DNA from: Lysobacteraceae bacterium
Lineage (GTDB): Bacteria > Pseudomonadota > Gammaproteobacteria > Xanthomonadales > Xanthomonadaceae
DNA: 64,000 bases
NCBI GenBank assembly: GCA_016789405.1
Contig: JAEUPQ010000011.1
Span: 1-64,000 of the forward strand
Direction of reading: 5' to 3'
Shown here: piece by piece, positions 28,113 to 36,278 of the stretch
Layout: each line of letters begins with the position of its first letter
Numbering within the stretch: the stretch's first letter is position 1
Notes under the pieces: generated by a model
Database searches by the model: none
What the model was told of the DNA's origin: nothing
What the model saw: only the letters and a program-made list of their open reading frames with translations
Program-made: the position numbers and the translations under genes

Positions 28113-29399
28113 ATGGCTGCAGTGGAGTCGGGAGCGAATCCCGCGAGGGAAACAGGTGTCGGGTCGTCCCGTCGCGTGGTCGTCATCGGCGGAGGTGTCG
28201 TGGGCCTGGCCTGTGCGGTGCGTCTCCAGCTTGCGGGCCAGGACTGCCTGCTCATCGATCCGATGCGGGATGGAACTGCAGCGTCCTGGGGCAATGCGGG
28301 GCATGTGGCGATCGAACAGGTGTCGCCGCTTGCGTCCTGGTCGACCCTGCGTTCGCTGCCGCGCCGCTGGTTCGGCCGCGGCGGACCGGTGGATGTACCT
28401 CGACCCTTTGCAGTCGCTCCGTGGCTCTGGGGATTTCTACGCGCCTGCGCGACGGAGCGCCACAAGGCCGGCCAGCACGCATTGCGTGGATTCCTGGGCG
28501 AAGCCGTTCCGGCGTGGCGTCAGCTGCTGCAGGACATCGGACAGCCGGAGCTGCTGCGTGAGGATGGGCATGTGGTGTTGTGGGAGACATCGGACGGCGA
28601 GCGTCGTGGTCGTGCGGCCTGGCTGGGCGGCGATATCGGTGACGCGCGCGCCGCCCCCATCGACGAGGAGGCTCTGGGGCGATTGCAGGCGCGGCTCGCG
28701 GTGCCGATCCGCGCAGGGCTCCGCTTCGAGGGCAGCGCACAGGTTTCCGATCCCGTCATGCTGCTGCATGCACTGCGCAAGGCGCTGCTGGATGCCGGTG
28801 GACGCTGCCTGCGCGCGGAAGTGGATGGCCTGCGGCGCGAGGGTGACCTGGCCCACATCCGCCTGGACAACGGCCGTTGCGTCGAAGCAGACCGGTTGGT
28901 GATCGCAGCCGGGCCCGGCTCGCAACGACTGATGGCGGACATCGGCGAGCACGCGCCGCTGATCGAGGAGCGCGGCTACCACCTGCAATGGCGGGACCAC
29001 GACTGGCCCGACGTCTCGCCGGTCGTCTTCGAAGACCGATCCGTGATCCTGACTCGGTTCGAGGGCGGGCTGCGGCTGGCGGGCTTCGTCGAATTCGTGC
29101 CGCCCGGCCAGCCGCCGGATATCCGCAAATGGCAACGATTGCGCGCGCACGCAGTCGCCCTGGGCCTTCCGGTCCGCGGCGAGCCGACGGCCTGGTGCGG
29201 CGCACGGCCGACATTGCCCGATTACCTGCCCGCGATCGGCCGCAGTCGCACCGTGAGCAATGTCAGCTATGCCTTCGGGCACCAGCACCTCGGCCTGACG
29301 CTGGCCGCGGCGACGGCCACCCGCGTGCTTGACCTGTACGCCGATCCTGCCTGCCCGTCAGGCTCGTCGCCCTTCGATCTTCAGCGTTTCAGCCGCTGA
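28113..29399 (+). CDS. lhpB: D-hydroxyproline oxidase/dehydrogenase, FAD-dependent
   Basis: A 428-aa DAO-family flavoprotein: [19 protein letters not shown] (FAD motif GGGVVG) at the N-terminus, and the C-terminal GHQHLGLTLAAATA loop closing the FAD site. In this cluster it would oxidise cis-4-hydroxy-D-proline to the pyrroline substrate of the deaminase. ATG at 28113 is chosen because AGGGGG sits 7 bp upstream; the alternative ATG at 28086 lies inside the operator. Divergent from the other pathway genes. Confidence 0.88.
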   Translation: MAAVESGANPARETGVGSSRRVVVIGGGVVGLACAVRLQLAGQDCLLIDPMRDGTAASWGNAGHVAIEQVSPLASWSTLRSLPRRWFGRGGPVDVPRPFAVAPWLWGFLRACATERHKAGQHALRGFLGEAVPAWRQLLQDIGQPELLREDGHVVLWETSDGERRGRAAWLGGDIGDARAAPIDEEALGRLQARLAVPIRAGLRFEGSAQVSDPVMLLHALRKALLDAGGRCLRAEVDGLRREGDLAHIRLDNGRCVEADRLVIAAGPGSQRLMADIGEHAPLIEERGYHLQWRDHDWPDVSPVVFEDRSVILTRFEGGLRLAGFVEFVPPGQPPDIRKWQRLRAHAVALGLPVRGEPTAWCGARPTLPDYLPAIGRSRTVSNVSYAFGHQHLGLTLAAATATRVLDLYADPACPSGSSPFDLQRFSR

Positions 29400-29436
29400 T
29401 CACTGACCCGGGCGCGAATGGCGTTATCCTTCCCGG

Positions 29437-29847
29437 ATGTCGCCGCTCGCCGTGCTGCTTCGCGTCCTGCTCTGCCTCGCGCTGATCCTCAATGGATCGG
29501 TGCCGGTAGTGCATGCCGCCATGAGGAGCCACACGGCGCCGGGCGTACATGCGATCGAGCGCGCCGACACCGGGCCGATGGCCGCGGGCGGTTGCCATGA
29601 CGAGGCCATGAGCGCCGGCGATACACAGCACGAACCTTCGTCGCTGCCTGCCGATGAGCCCCGGGGCGACTGCTGCAGCGACGAGGGCGATTGCCGCAGC
29701 ACCTGTGCCCAGCACTGCGCGGTGTCGATTCCCGCCCTTGCGATCCTGAATCTATCGCAATTGCCCGCAACCGGTCCGCTGCCCGTGACGGCAGCGCCGC
29801 ATCCCGACCCGCGACTCCGCGACCGTATCCGACCTCCCATCGCTTGA
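29437..29847 (+). CDS. copL: CopL-type copper-responsive protein
   Basis: A 136-aa exported protein: hydrophobic leader LAVLLRVLLCLALILNG ending near VHAAM, then a His/Cys-rich section (GGCHDEAMS, GDCCSDEGDCRSTCAQHC) suited to metal binding. Position directly before copA and this composition match CopL of Xanthomonas, which is needed for copper-induced copAB expression. The mechanism is not settled; short overlapping starts exist, but ATG 29437 gives the full leader. Confidence 0.82.
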   Translation: MSPLAVLLRVLLCLALILNGSVPVVHAAMRSHTAPGVHAIERADTGPMAAGGCHDEAMSAGDTQHEPSSLPADEPRGDCCSDEGDCRSTCAQHCAVSIPALAILNLSQLPATGPLPVTAAPHPDPRLRDRIRPPIA

Positions 29848-29965
29848 CCTGGCTGAAACGCGGCGCGTTGCCGCCGCGTGATCCCCGGCGCATTCGTGCG
29901 TCCTGATCCCATGCCATCCGCGTCGCAGTCGCGACGCCATCGGTCATCGCTCCAGGAGTGTTCCC

Positions 29966-31897
29966 ATGTCTTTCGATCCGTCCGGCTTCGGGCCGGTCCT
30001 GTCCCGTCGCCGCTTCGTGCAGGGTCTCGCGCTCGGCGGCGCGGCCGCCGGCTTCGGCCTGCACGGGCGCCCGGTCTGGGCGCTCAAGTCCCCGGGCCAG
30101 CCGGAGATCCTGTCCGGCACCGAATTCGACCTCGTCATCGGTGAAACCCCGGTCAACATCACCGGCGTTTCCCGGCCGGGCGTCACCGTCAACGGCCGAT
30201 TGCCCGCGCCCGTCCTGCGCTGGCGCGAGGGCGACACCGTCAACGTCCGCGTCACCAATGCATTGCCGCAAGGCTCGGTCCATGGCCGCGACACCTCGAT
30301 CCATTGGCACGGCATCCTCCTGCCGGCCGACATGGACGGCGTACCCGGCATGAGTTTCGACGGCATCGCGCCCGGTGAAACCTGGCACTACCGCTTCACC
30401 CTGCGACAGGGCGGCACTTACTGGTACCACAGCCATTCCGGCTTCCAGGAACAGGCCGGGCTGTACGGTGCACTCATCGTCGACCCGGCCGAGCCCGAGC
30501 CCTTCGCCTTCGATCGCGACTACGTGGTCATGCTGTCCGACTGGACCGACATGGCGCCCGCCGCGTTGTTCCGCCGGCTCAAGAAGATGGCGATGCACGA
30601 CAACACCTACCAGCGCACCGTCACGGATTTCCTGCGTGACGCCAGGCGTGACGGGCTGAAGGCGACGCTTGCCGACCGGCGTGCCTGGGGCACGATGCGC
30701 ATGACGCCGACCGACCTGTCGGACGTGAACGCGCACACCTACACCTACCTGATGAACGGCACGACGGCGCTCGGCAACTGGACCGGACTTTTCCGCAGCG
30801 GCGAGAAGGTGCGCCTGCGCTTCATCAATGCGTCGGCGATGACCTATTTCGACGTGCGGATCCCCGGTCTGAAGCTGCGCGTGGTTGCGGCGGATGGCCA
30901 GTACGTGCATCCGGTGAGCGTCGACGAATTCCGCATCGCACCGGCGGAAACCTACGACATCATCGTCGAGCCGAGCGGCCAGGACGCTTTCACCATCTTC
31001 GCCCAGGACATGGGCCGCACCGGCTACGTCAGCGGCACGCTGGCCGTGCGCGAAGGCTTGCGCGCCCCGGTGCCGGACGTCGATCCCCGGCCGCTGCTCA
31101 CCATGGACGACATGGGTCATGGCGGCATGGGTCATGGAGCCATGGACCATGCCTCGCATGGCGCAGGGCAGGGCAGGGCGCCGCCGTCGAAGCTGATGGA
31201 AGGCGGATGCGGTGCGAACATGGGGCACGGCGACCAGGACGCGAAGGGCAAGGAACCCGCCGCGATGGATCCTTCCACAATGAATCATGCGGACACGGAG
31301 CATGCAGGCATGGACCATGCGGGCATGAACCACGCGGGCATGGACCATTTCGGGATGAATCACGCAGGCGGCATGCAGTCGCATCCGGACAGCGAACGCG
31401 GCAACCCGTTGATCGACATGCAGACGATGGCGCCCGTGCCGAAACTCGACGATCCCGGCATCGGCCTGCGCGGCAATGGTCGCGAAGTGCTGCGCTACGC
31501 GATGCTGCGCAGCCTGTTCGAGGATCCCGATGGCCGTGAACCCGGCCGCACCGTCGAACTGCACCTGACCGGTCACATGGAGAAATTCGCCTGGAGCTTC
31601 GACGGCATGAAGTTCGACGACGCCGAACCGCTCCGCCTGAACTATGGCGAACGCATGCGCATCACCCTGGTCAACGACACGATGATGACGCACCCGATCC
31701 ACCTGCACGGCCTGTGGAGCGATCTGGAGGACGAGCAGGGCGAATTCCTGGTACGCAAGCACACGATCGACATGCCGCCGGGCAGCAAGCGCAGCTACCG
31801 CGTGCGTGCCGACGCGCTCGGCCGTTGGGCGTATCACTGCCATCTGCTGTACCACATGGAGTCGGGCATGATGCGCGAAGTGCGGGTGGTCGAATGA
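29966..31897 (+). CDS. copA: multicopper oxidase CopA, periplasmic copper resistance
   Basis: A 643-aa PcoA/CopA-type multicopper oxidase. Tat signal SRRRFVQGLALGG; copper ligands in SIHWHGILLP, YWYHSHSG, HPIHLHGLWSD and WAYHCHLLYHMESGM. Between domains lies a ~100-residue Met/His-rich stretch of repeated MDH/MNH/MGH units (about residues 380-475), longer than needed for the oxidase and a likely Cu(I) reservoir. CAGGAG precedes the ATG at 29966. It overlaps copB by 4 bp. Confidence 0.95.
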   Translation: MSFDPSGFGPVLSRRRFVQGLALGGAAAGFGLHGRPVWALKSPGQPEILSGTEFDLVIGETPVNITGVSRPGVTVNGRLPAPVLRWREGDTVNVRVTNALPQGSVHGRDTSIHWHGILLPADMDGVPGMSFDGIAPGETWHYRFTLRQGGTYWYHSHSGFQEQAGLYGALIVDPAEPEPFAFDRDYVVMLSDWTDMAPAALFRRLKKMAMHDNTYQRTVTDFLRDARRDGLKATLADRRAWGTMRMTPTDLSDVNAHTYTYLMNGTTALGNWTGLFRSGEKVRLRFINASAMTYFDVRIPGLKLRVVAADGQYVHPVSVDEFRIAPAETYDIIVEPSGQDAFTIFAQDMGRTGYVSGTLAVREGLRAPVPDVDPRPLLTMDDMGHGGMGHGAMDHASHGAGQGRAPPSKLMEGGCGANMGHGDQDAKGKEPAAMDPSTMNHADTEHAGMDHAGMNHAGMDHFGMNHAGGMQSHPDSERGNPLIDMQTMAPVPKLDDPGIGLRGNGREVLRYAMLRSLFEDPDGREPGRTVELHLTGHMEKFAWSFDGMKFDDAEPLRLNYGERMRITLVNDTMMTHPIHLHGLWSDLEDEQGEFLVRKHTIDMPPGSKRSYRVRADALGRWAYHCHLLYHMESGMMREVRVVE

Positions 31898-32910
31898 ACC
31901 GCATGACTTCCCTCGTGCGCCCTGGGCTCGGCGCACTCGCCGTCGCGTTGCTGCCGTTCGCACCGCTGCAGCTGACTTACGCGCAGTCCCACGACGGACA
32001 CGACAAGCATGTCCATGGCACGCCGTCCGCGAAGCCTGCGACACCTCCGGAACCACCGTCCACGACGGCGACGCCACCGGCTGCAGTCGATCATTCGAAG
32101 ATGGATCACTCCGGCATGGACCACTCGACGATGGACCATGCCGAGATGGATCACGCCGCCATGGGGCATGGCCCGTCCGGTGAGTCGCAGTCGAAGACGC
32201 CCAGGACGCCGATCCCGCCGATCACGGATGCCGATCGCGAGGCCGCGAACCGGCCGCTGCACCACTCGATGTCGCATGGCAGCAGCATCCACCAGTTCTA
32301 TCGCTTCGATCGGCTCGAGACCTGGGACGCGGAACAGGGTACGGGCCAACATTGGGAAGCCGAAGGCTGGATCGGTACCGACACCAATCGCCTGTGGCTG
32401 CGCAGTGCGGGTGAACGCGAAGACGGCCGCACGCACGCTGCGGATCTCGAACTGCTCTACGGTCGCAGCATCTCTCCCTGGTGGGACGTGGTAGCCGGCG
32501 TGCGGCACGACTTCAAGCCCGGCGACAGCCGCAGCTTTGCCGCGATCGGCGTGATGGGCCTCGCGCCGCAGAAGTTCGAAGTCGAGGCGACGCTCTATGC
32601 GGGCGAGGGCGGTCAGACGGCACTCGTCTTCGAAGCGGAGCGCGAACTGCTGCTCACGAATCGCCTGGTGCTCCAGCCGGTCGTGGAAGTCGAATTCAAC
32701 GGCAAGACCGAGCCGAAGCGTGGCATCGGCAGCGGACTGGGCAGCATCGAAGCCGGGCTGCGGCTGCGCTACGAAGTCACGCGCCGGTTCGCGCCGTACG
32801 TCGGCATCGTGCACGAACGGACGTTCGGCACGACCGCCGACCTGCGACGCGAAGAAGGCGAAGACGTCGAGGAAACCCGCGCGGTCATCGGCGTGAGGTT
32901 CTGGTTCTGA
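31894..32910 (+). CDS. copB: CopB outer-membrane copper resistance protein
   Basis: A 338-aa PcoB/CopB family protein: signal peptide (cleavage near TYAQS), a His/Met-rich N-terminal region with six MDH-type repeats (VDHSKMDHSGMDHSTMDHAE...), then a ~220-residue beta-barrel domain ending in the outer-membrane signature VRFWF. Start at 31894 within ATGA overlap with copA. Binds or exports copper at the outer membrane; mechanism unknown. Confidence 0.93.
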   Translation: MNRMTSLVRPGLGALAVALLPFAPLQLTYAQSHDGHDKHVHGTPSAKPATPPEPPSTTATPPAAVDHSKMDHSGMDHSTMDHAEMDHAAMGHGPSGESQSKTPRTPIPPITDADREAANRPLHHSMSHGSSIHQFYRFDRLETWDAEQGTGQHWEAEGWIGTDTNRLWLRSAGEREDGRTHAADLELLYGRSISPWWDVVAGVRHDFKPGDSRSFAAIGVMGLAPQKFEVEATLYAGEGGQTALVFEAERELLLTNRLVLQPVVEVEFNGKTEPKRGIGSGLGSIEAGLRLRYEVTRRFAPYVGIVHERTFGTTADLRREEGEDVEETRAVIGVRFWF

Positions 32911-32988
32911 TCGAACAGATGTTCGCCGAACTGGCGACATCGAAGCACCTGAATCACCAAGCGAACATCGAAGCGCAAGGAGCAACGA

Positions 32989-33006
32989 ATGAGGATCACG
33001 AAATGA
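32989..33006 (+). CDS. possible five-codon leader ORF upstream of the DUF411 gene
   Basis: ATG-AGG-ATC-ACG-AAA-TGA (MRITK) has an ideal AAGGAG seven bases ahead, and its stop overlaps the ATG of the next gene (33003) by ATGA. The next gene has no ribosome-binding site of its own. This could be a translational-coupling mini-ORF; simple coincidence is possible. Confidence 0.3.
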   Translation: MRITK

Positions 33007-33551
33007 GGACACGAATGATGAAACCGACCACGATGCTGCTGGCCCTTGTCGGCCTGCTGCCAATGCTTGCGATCGCGCAGGCCGCACCGCAGAAACCCGC
33101 GACATCGCCGAAGGCACCAGCAACGAGCGCAGCACGGCCGCCGGCGAAGGCGGGTGGACTGATCGCGGCATTGCCGACGGTGCTGGTCCACAAGACCGCG
33201 ACCTGCGGTTGCTGCAAGCTCTGGGTGAAGCACATGGAGCAGGCAGGGTTCCGCGTGCAGACTCGTGATGTCGACGACCTCGGGCCGGTCAAGCAGCGCC
33301 TCGGCGTGCCCTATGGCAAAGGCTCGTGCCACACCGCGGAAGTCGCAGGCTATTTCGTCGAAGGCCACGTGCCGGCCGCGGACGTCAAGCGCATGCTCTC
33401 GGAGAAGCCTGCGGCACACGGTCTCACCGTGCCCGGCATGCCGATGGGCTCGCCGGGCATGGAAGTGCCCGACGGCTCCGTGCAGCCATATGCCGTCGAG
33501 CTGGTCGGACGCGATGGCAAGACGCGCGTCTACAGCCGTCACGGCAACTGA
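33003..33551 (+). CDS. DUF411 metal-binding protein of the copper locus
   Basis: A 182-aa exported protein: signal peptide (MLLALVGLLPMLAIAQAAP), Pro/Ala-rich linker, then DUF411 with KTATCGCCKLW and GSCHTAEVAGYFVEGHVP, the Cys/His residues expected to bind copper. Members are often found beside cop/cus genes and are described as copper-binding or CopG-like. ATG 33003 is the only in-frame start near the end of copB; it appears to rely on the AAGGAG placed before a five-codon ORF. Confidence 0.82.
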   Translation: MRTRMMKPTTMLLALVGLLPMLAIAQAAPQKPATSPKAPATSAARPPAKAGGLIAALPTVLVHKTATCGCCKLWVKHMEQAGFRVQTRDVDDLGPVKQRLGVPYGKGSCHTAEVAGYFVEGHVPAADVKRMLSEKPAAHGLTVPGMPMGSPGMEVPDGSVQPYAVELVGRDGKTRVYSRHGN

Positions 33552-33573
33552 GCGACGTTCCGTGGATCCGGAT

Positions 33574-33598
33574 GCGACCGGGCAGAGTGCCCGGTCGC
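33574..33598. terminator. bidirectional hairpin between DUF411 gene and arsJ
   Basis: An 11-bp perfect stem GCGACCGGGCA/TGCCCGGTCGC with loop GAG sits in the 52-bp gap between the convergent genes ending at 33551 and 33604. Placement and stability fit a shared terminator separating the copper and arsenic loci. Confidence 0.65.
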
Positions 33599-33603
33599 CG
33601 TGT

Positions 33604-34833
33604 TCAAGGATTCGGCGTTGCTGCTGGCGTTCGGTGGCGCGGAAGCGCCAGGGAAATGACGGAGGCCGCGCCGACGAACGCAGCCGAGATCGCCAGGCAG
33701 GCCCCGATGCCGGCGACCTGGAAGACCCATCCCGACAGCACGGTGCCGAGCAGGCGGCCGAGCGCATTGGCCATGTAGTAGAAGCCGACATCCAGCGAGA
33801 CGCCGTCTTCGCTCGCGTAGCTCACGATCAGGTAGCTGTGCAGCGACGAGTTGATCGCGAAGAGCACCCCGAATGCCATCAATCCGACCAGCAGGATGGT
33901 CTTCGCATCGTGTCCGCCGCCCAGCAGGGCGGCCATCGTCGCCGGCACGATGGCGAGTCCCAATGCCCAGGCGAATGCGCCGCGGCCGTCCGGGACGCGG
34001 CCGCTGCGGCGCGCTGTGAAGAACGGCGCCAGTGATTGCACCACGCCATAGCCGATGATCCATGCGGCCAGGAAGCCGCCGATCTGCCAGAAGTCCCAGC
34101 CCAGCGAGGTCGCGAGGAAGACCGGCAGTGCGACCACGAACCAGACGTCGCGTGCGCCGAACAGGCACAGGCGCGCCGCGGACAGCAGATTGATCGCACG
34201 GCTCTTCGACAGGATGTCGCGGAACTTCGGTTTCGCCTTGGCTTTTCCGAGGTCCCGCTTGAGCAGTGCGAGACTCGCGAGCCAGACCAGCAGCAATGCA
34301 GCCGCCATGATCGCCACGGCCTGCGTGAATCCGACCATCGTCAACAGTGCGCCGCCGAGGAAGAAGCCGACGCCCTTGAGCGCGTTCTTCGATCCGGTCA
34401 GCGCAGCCACCCAGCGGAACAGCAGGCCCTGCTGGTCGCCCGGCACCAGCAGCTTGATGCTGCTCTTGGCGCTCATCTTGTTGAGGTCCTTGGCGACGCC
34501 GGACAAGGCCTGGGCCGACATCACCCAGGGCACCGTCAGCCACGGCGAGGGCGCGACCAGCATCGACAGCGCGACCACCTGCATCGCCAGGCCGATGTTC
34601 ATCGTGCGGTTCAGCCCGATCCGCGCGCCCAGCCAGCCGCCGAGCAGGTTCGTCACCACGCCGAAGATCTCGTAGAACAGGAACAGCATCGCCACCTGCA
34701 GCGGGCTGTACCCCAGCGCGTGGAAGTGCAGCACCACGAGCATGCGCAGCGCACCGTCGGTCAGCGTGAAGGCCCAGTAGTTGCCGGTGATCAGCAGGTA
34801 CTGGCGAACATCGGACGACAGGCGCGCCAGCAT
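33604..34833 (-). CDS. arsJ: ArsJ organoarsenical (1-arseno-3-phosphoglycerate) efflux MFS permease
   Basis: A 409-aa major-facilitator permease with about 12 hydrophobic segments. N-terminal YLLITGNYWAFTLTDGALRMLVVLHFH and KDLNKMSAKSSIKLL are characteristic of ArsJ, which exports the unstable product made when GAPDH uses arsenate in place of phosphate. Three bases separate it from the gap gene, the defining arsJ neighbour, so the assignment is firm. Confidence 0.93.
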   Translation of the reverse strand: MLARLSSDVRQYLLITGNYWAFTLTDGALRMLVVLHFHALGYSPLQVAMLFLFYEIFGVVTNLLGGWLGARIGLNRTMNIGLAMQVVALSMLVAPSPWLTVPWVMSAQALSGVAKDLNKMSAKSSIKLLVPGDQQGLLFRWVAALTGSKNALKGVGFFLGGALLTMVGFTQAVAIMAAALLLVWLASLALLKRDLGKAKAKPKFRDILSKSRAINLLSAARLCLFGARDVWFVVALPVFLATSLGWDFWQIGGFLAAWIIGYGVVQSLAPFFTARRSGRVPDGRGAFAWALGLAIVPATMAALLGGGHDAKTILLVGLMAFGVLFAINSSLHSYLIVSYASEDGVSLDVGFYYMANALGRLLGTVLSGWVFQVAGIGACLAISAAFVGAASVISLALPRHRTPAATPNP

Positions 34834-34836
34834 GGA

Positions 34837-35841
34837 TCAGCCTGCCTTGCCGACGAACGCCACGAGCTCGGCGGTGCGGTTCACGTAGCCCCACTCGTTG
34901 TCGTACCAGGCATAGATCTTCACCTGCGTACCGTTGACGACCATCGTCGACAGCGCATCGACGATGCTCGAACGCGGATCGCCGCGGAAGTCCATCGAGA
35001 CCAGTGGACGGGTCTCGAATCCGAGGATGCCTGCCAGCTCGCCCTCGGCCGCGGAACGCAGCAATTCGTTCACTTCGTCGACGCTGGTCGGGCGCTCGAC
35101 TTCGAACACGCAATCGGTGAGCGACGCGTTCGTCAGCGGAACGCGCACCGCGTGGCCATCGAGGCGATCCTTGAGCTCGGGGAAGATTTCCGCGATCGCG
35201 GTGGCCGAGCCGGTCGAGGTCGGGATCAGGCTGCTGCCGCATGCACGCGCACGACGCAGGTCCTTGTGCGGTGCGTCCACGATGACCTGCGTGTTGGTCA
35301 GGCTGTGGATCGTCGTCAGGCTGCCGTGGCGGATGCCGAGCGCGCCGTGGATGACCTTGACGACCGGGGCCAGGCAATTGGTCGTGCACGAGGCGGCGGA
35401 GACGATGCGATGCTGCGCGGCATCGAAGCGGGCATGGTTCACGCCCATCACGATGTCCAGCGCGCCGGCGGACTTCACCGGAGCCGTCACGACCACGCGC
35501 TTCACGCCCTGGTCGAGATAGGGTTGCAGCACGTCCGGCTTTCGGAACTTGCCTGAGGATTCGATGACGACATCGCAACCCGCCCAATCGGTGGCCGCGA
35601 TGTCCTTGTTGCGGGTCACCGGGATGCGCACACCGTCGATCACGATGGCGTGGTCTTCCGCCACGACGCTGCGATCCCAGCGGCCGTGGATCGAATCGAA
35701 CATCAGCAGATGGGCCAGCGTGGCTGGATCGCCAGCGGGATCGTTGATGTGCACGAAAGACAGCTCGGGCTTGTTCCAGGCGGTGCGGAGGGTCAGCCGA
35801 CCCATGCGGCCGAAGCCATTGATGCCGACGCGAATGGTCAT
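34837..35841 (-). CDS. gap: ArsJ-associated glyceraldehyde-3-phosphate dehydrogenase
   Basis: A 334-aa GAPDH: NAD fold [14 protein letters not shown], catalytic Cys in [13 protein letters not shown], and His in the [12 protein letters not shown] segment. In this setting the enzyme makes 1-arseno-3-phosphoglycerate from arsenate, which ArsJ exports. Encoded between arsR and arsJ on the same strand, 42 bp after arsR. Confidence 0.95.
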   Translation of the reverse strand: MTIRVGINGFGRMGRLTLRTAWNKPELSFVHINDPAGDPATLAHLLMFDSIHGRWDRSVVAEDHAIVIDGVRIPVTRNKDIAATDWAGCDVVIESSGKFRKPDVLQPYLDQGVKRVVVTAPVKSAGALDIVMGVNHARFDAAQHRIVSAASCTTNCLAPVVKVIHGALGIRHGSLTTIHSLTNTQVIVDAPHKDLRRARACGSSLIPTSTGSATAIAEIFPELKDRLDGHAVRVPLTNASLTDCVFEVERPTSVDEVNELLRSAAEGELAGILGFETRPLVSMDFRGDPRSSIVDALSTMVVNGTQVKIYAWYDNEWGYVNRTAELVAFVGKAG

Positions 35842-35883
35842 GAAGTCAGTTCCAGTCGATAGGGAAAAGGAATGGGCGCGGGG

Positions 35884-36237
35884 TCATCCGCATTGGCTGC
35901 CCTGGCCTGGGGCACACGTCGCGACGTCGGGGGAGGGGAGGCATGCCCCCGCCTCGCCACCGCAGCAGTTGCGCGTGAGGAAGCCGATGAGATCGGTCAT
36001 CCGCGCGAAGTCGGCGCGATAGCAGATGAAGCGCCCGCGTTGTTCGCCCTGGATCAGCCCCGCCGCCACGAGTTCCTTGAGGTGGAAGGAGAGCGTGGCA
36101 CCCGGTAGCGACAGGGCCTCCGCGATATCTCCGGCCATCCGTCCTCCGGGGCCGGCTTCGACCAGCAGACGGAAAACGGAGAGCCGGGTGGCTTGTCCCA
36201 GGGCGGCCAAAGCAAGGGTTGCGTCTTTCAGTTCCAT
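35884..36237 (-). CDS. arsR: ArsR-family As(III)-responsive repressor
   Basis: A 117-aa winged-helix repressor: ALSLPGATLSFHLKELVAAGLIQGEQRG is the DNA-recognition region, and C-terminal NCCGGEAGAC gives the three-cysteine As(III) site seen in the Acidithiobacillus-type ArsR. Start at 36237 (MELKDATLAL) matches family N-termini; an upstream ATG at 36258 adds seven residues. TTCTAGAA at 36240-36247 directly abuts the start and may be part of an operator, implying a very short or absent leader. Confidence 0.9.
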   Translation of the reverse strand: MELKDATLALAALGQATRLSVFRLLVEAGPGGRMAGDIAEALSLPGATLSFHLKELVAAGLIQGEQRGRFICYRADFARMTDLIGFLTRNCCGGEAGACLPSPDVATCAPGQGSQCG

Positions 36238-36278
36238 GTTTCTAGAATAGTCAAACATCGACAGCCTAGCAATCCTTC

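Noticed and set aside
29489..32077. 862-aa minus-strand frame across copL and copA
   Set aside because: Antisense of the Met/His-rich copper genes; composition is a by-product of repeats.
31090..32170. Short tandem DNA similarity in copA/copB considered as a CRISPR-like repeat
   Set aside because: The repeats encode MDH-type peptide units in frame, have no spacers, and no cas genes are nearby. No CRISPR array was seen.
33539..35587. 682-aa minus frame overlapping arsJ and gap
   Set aside because: Wrong frame of two well-supported genes on the same strand.
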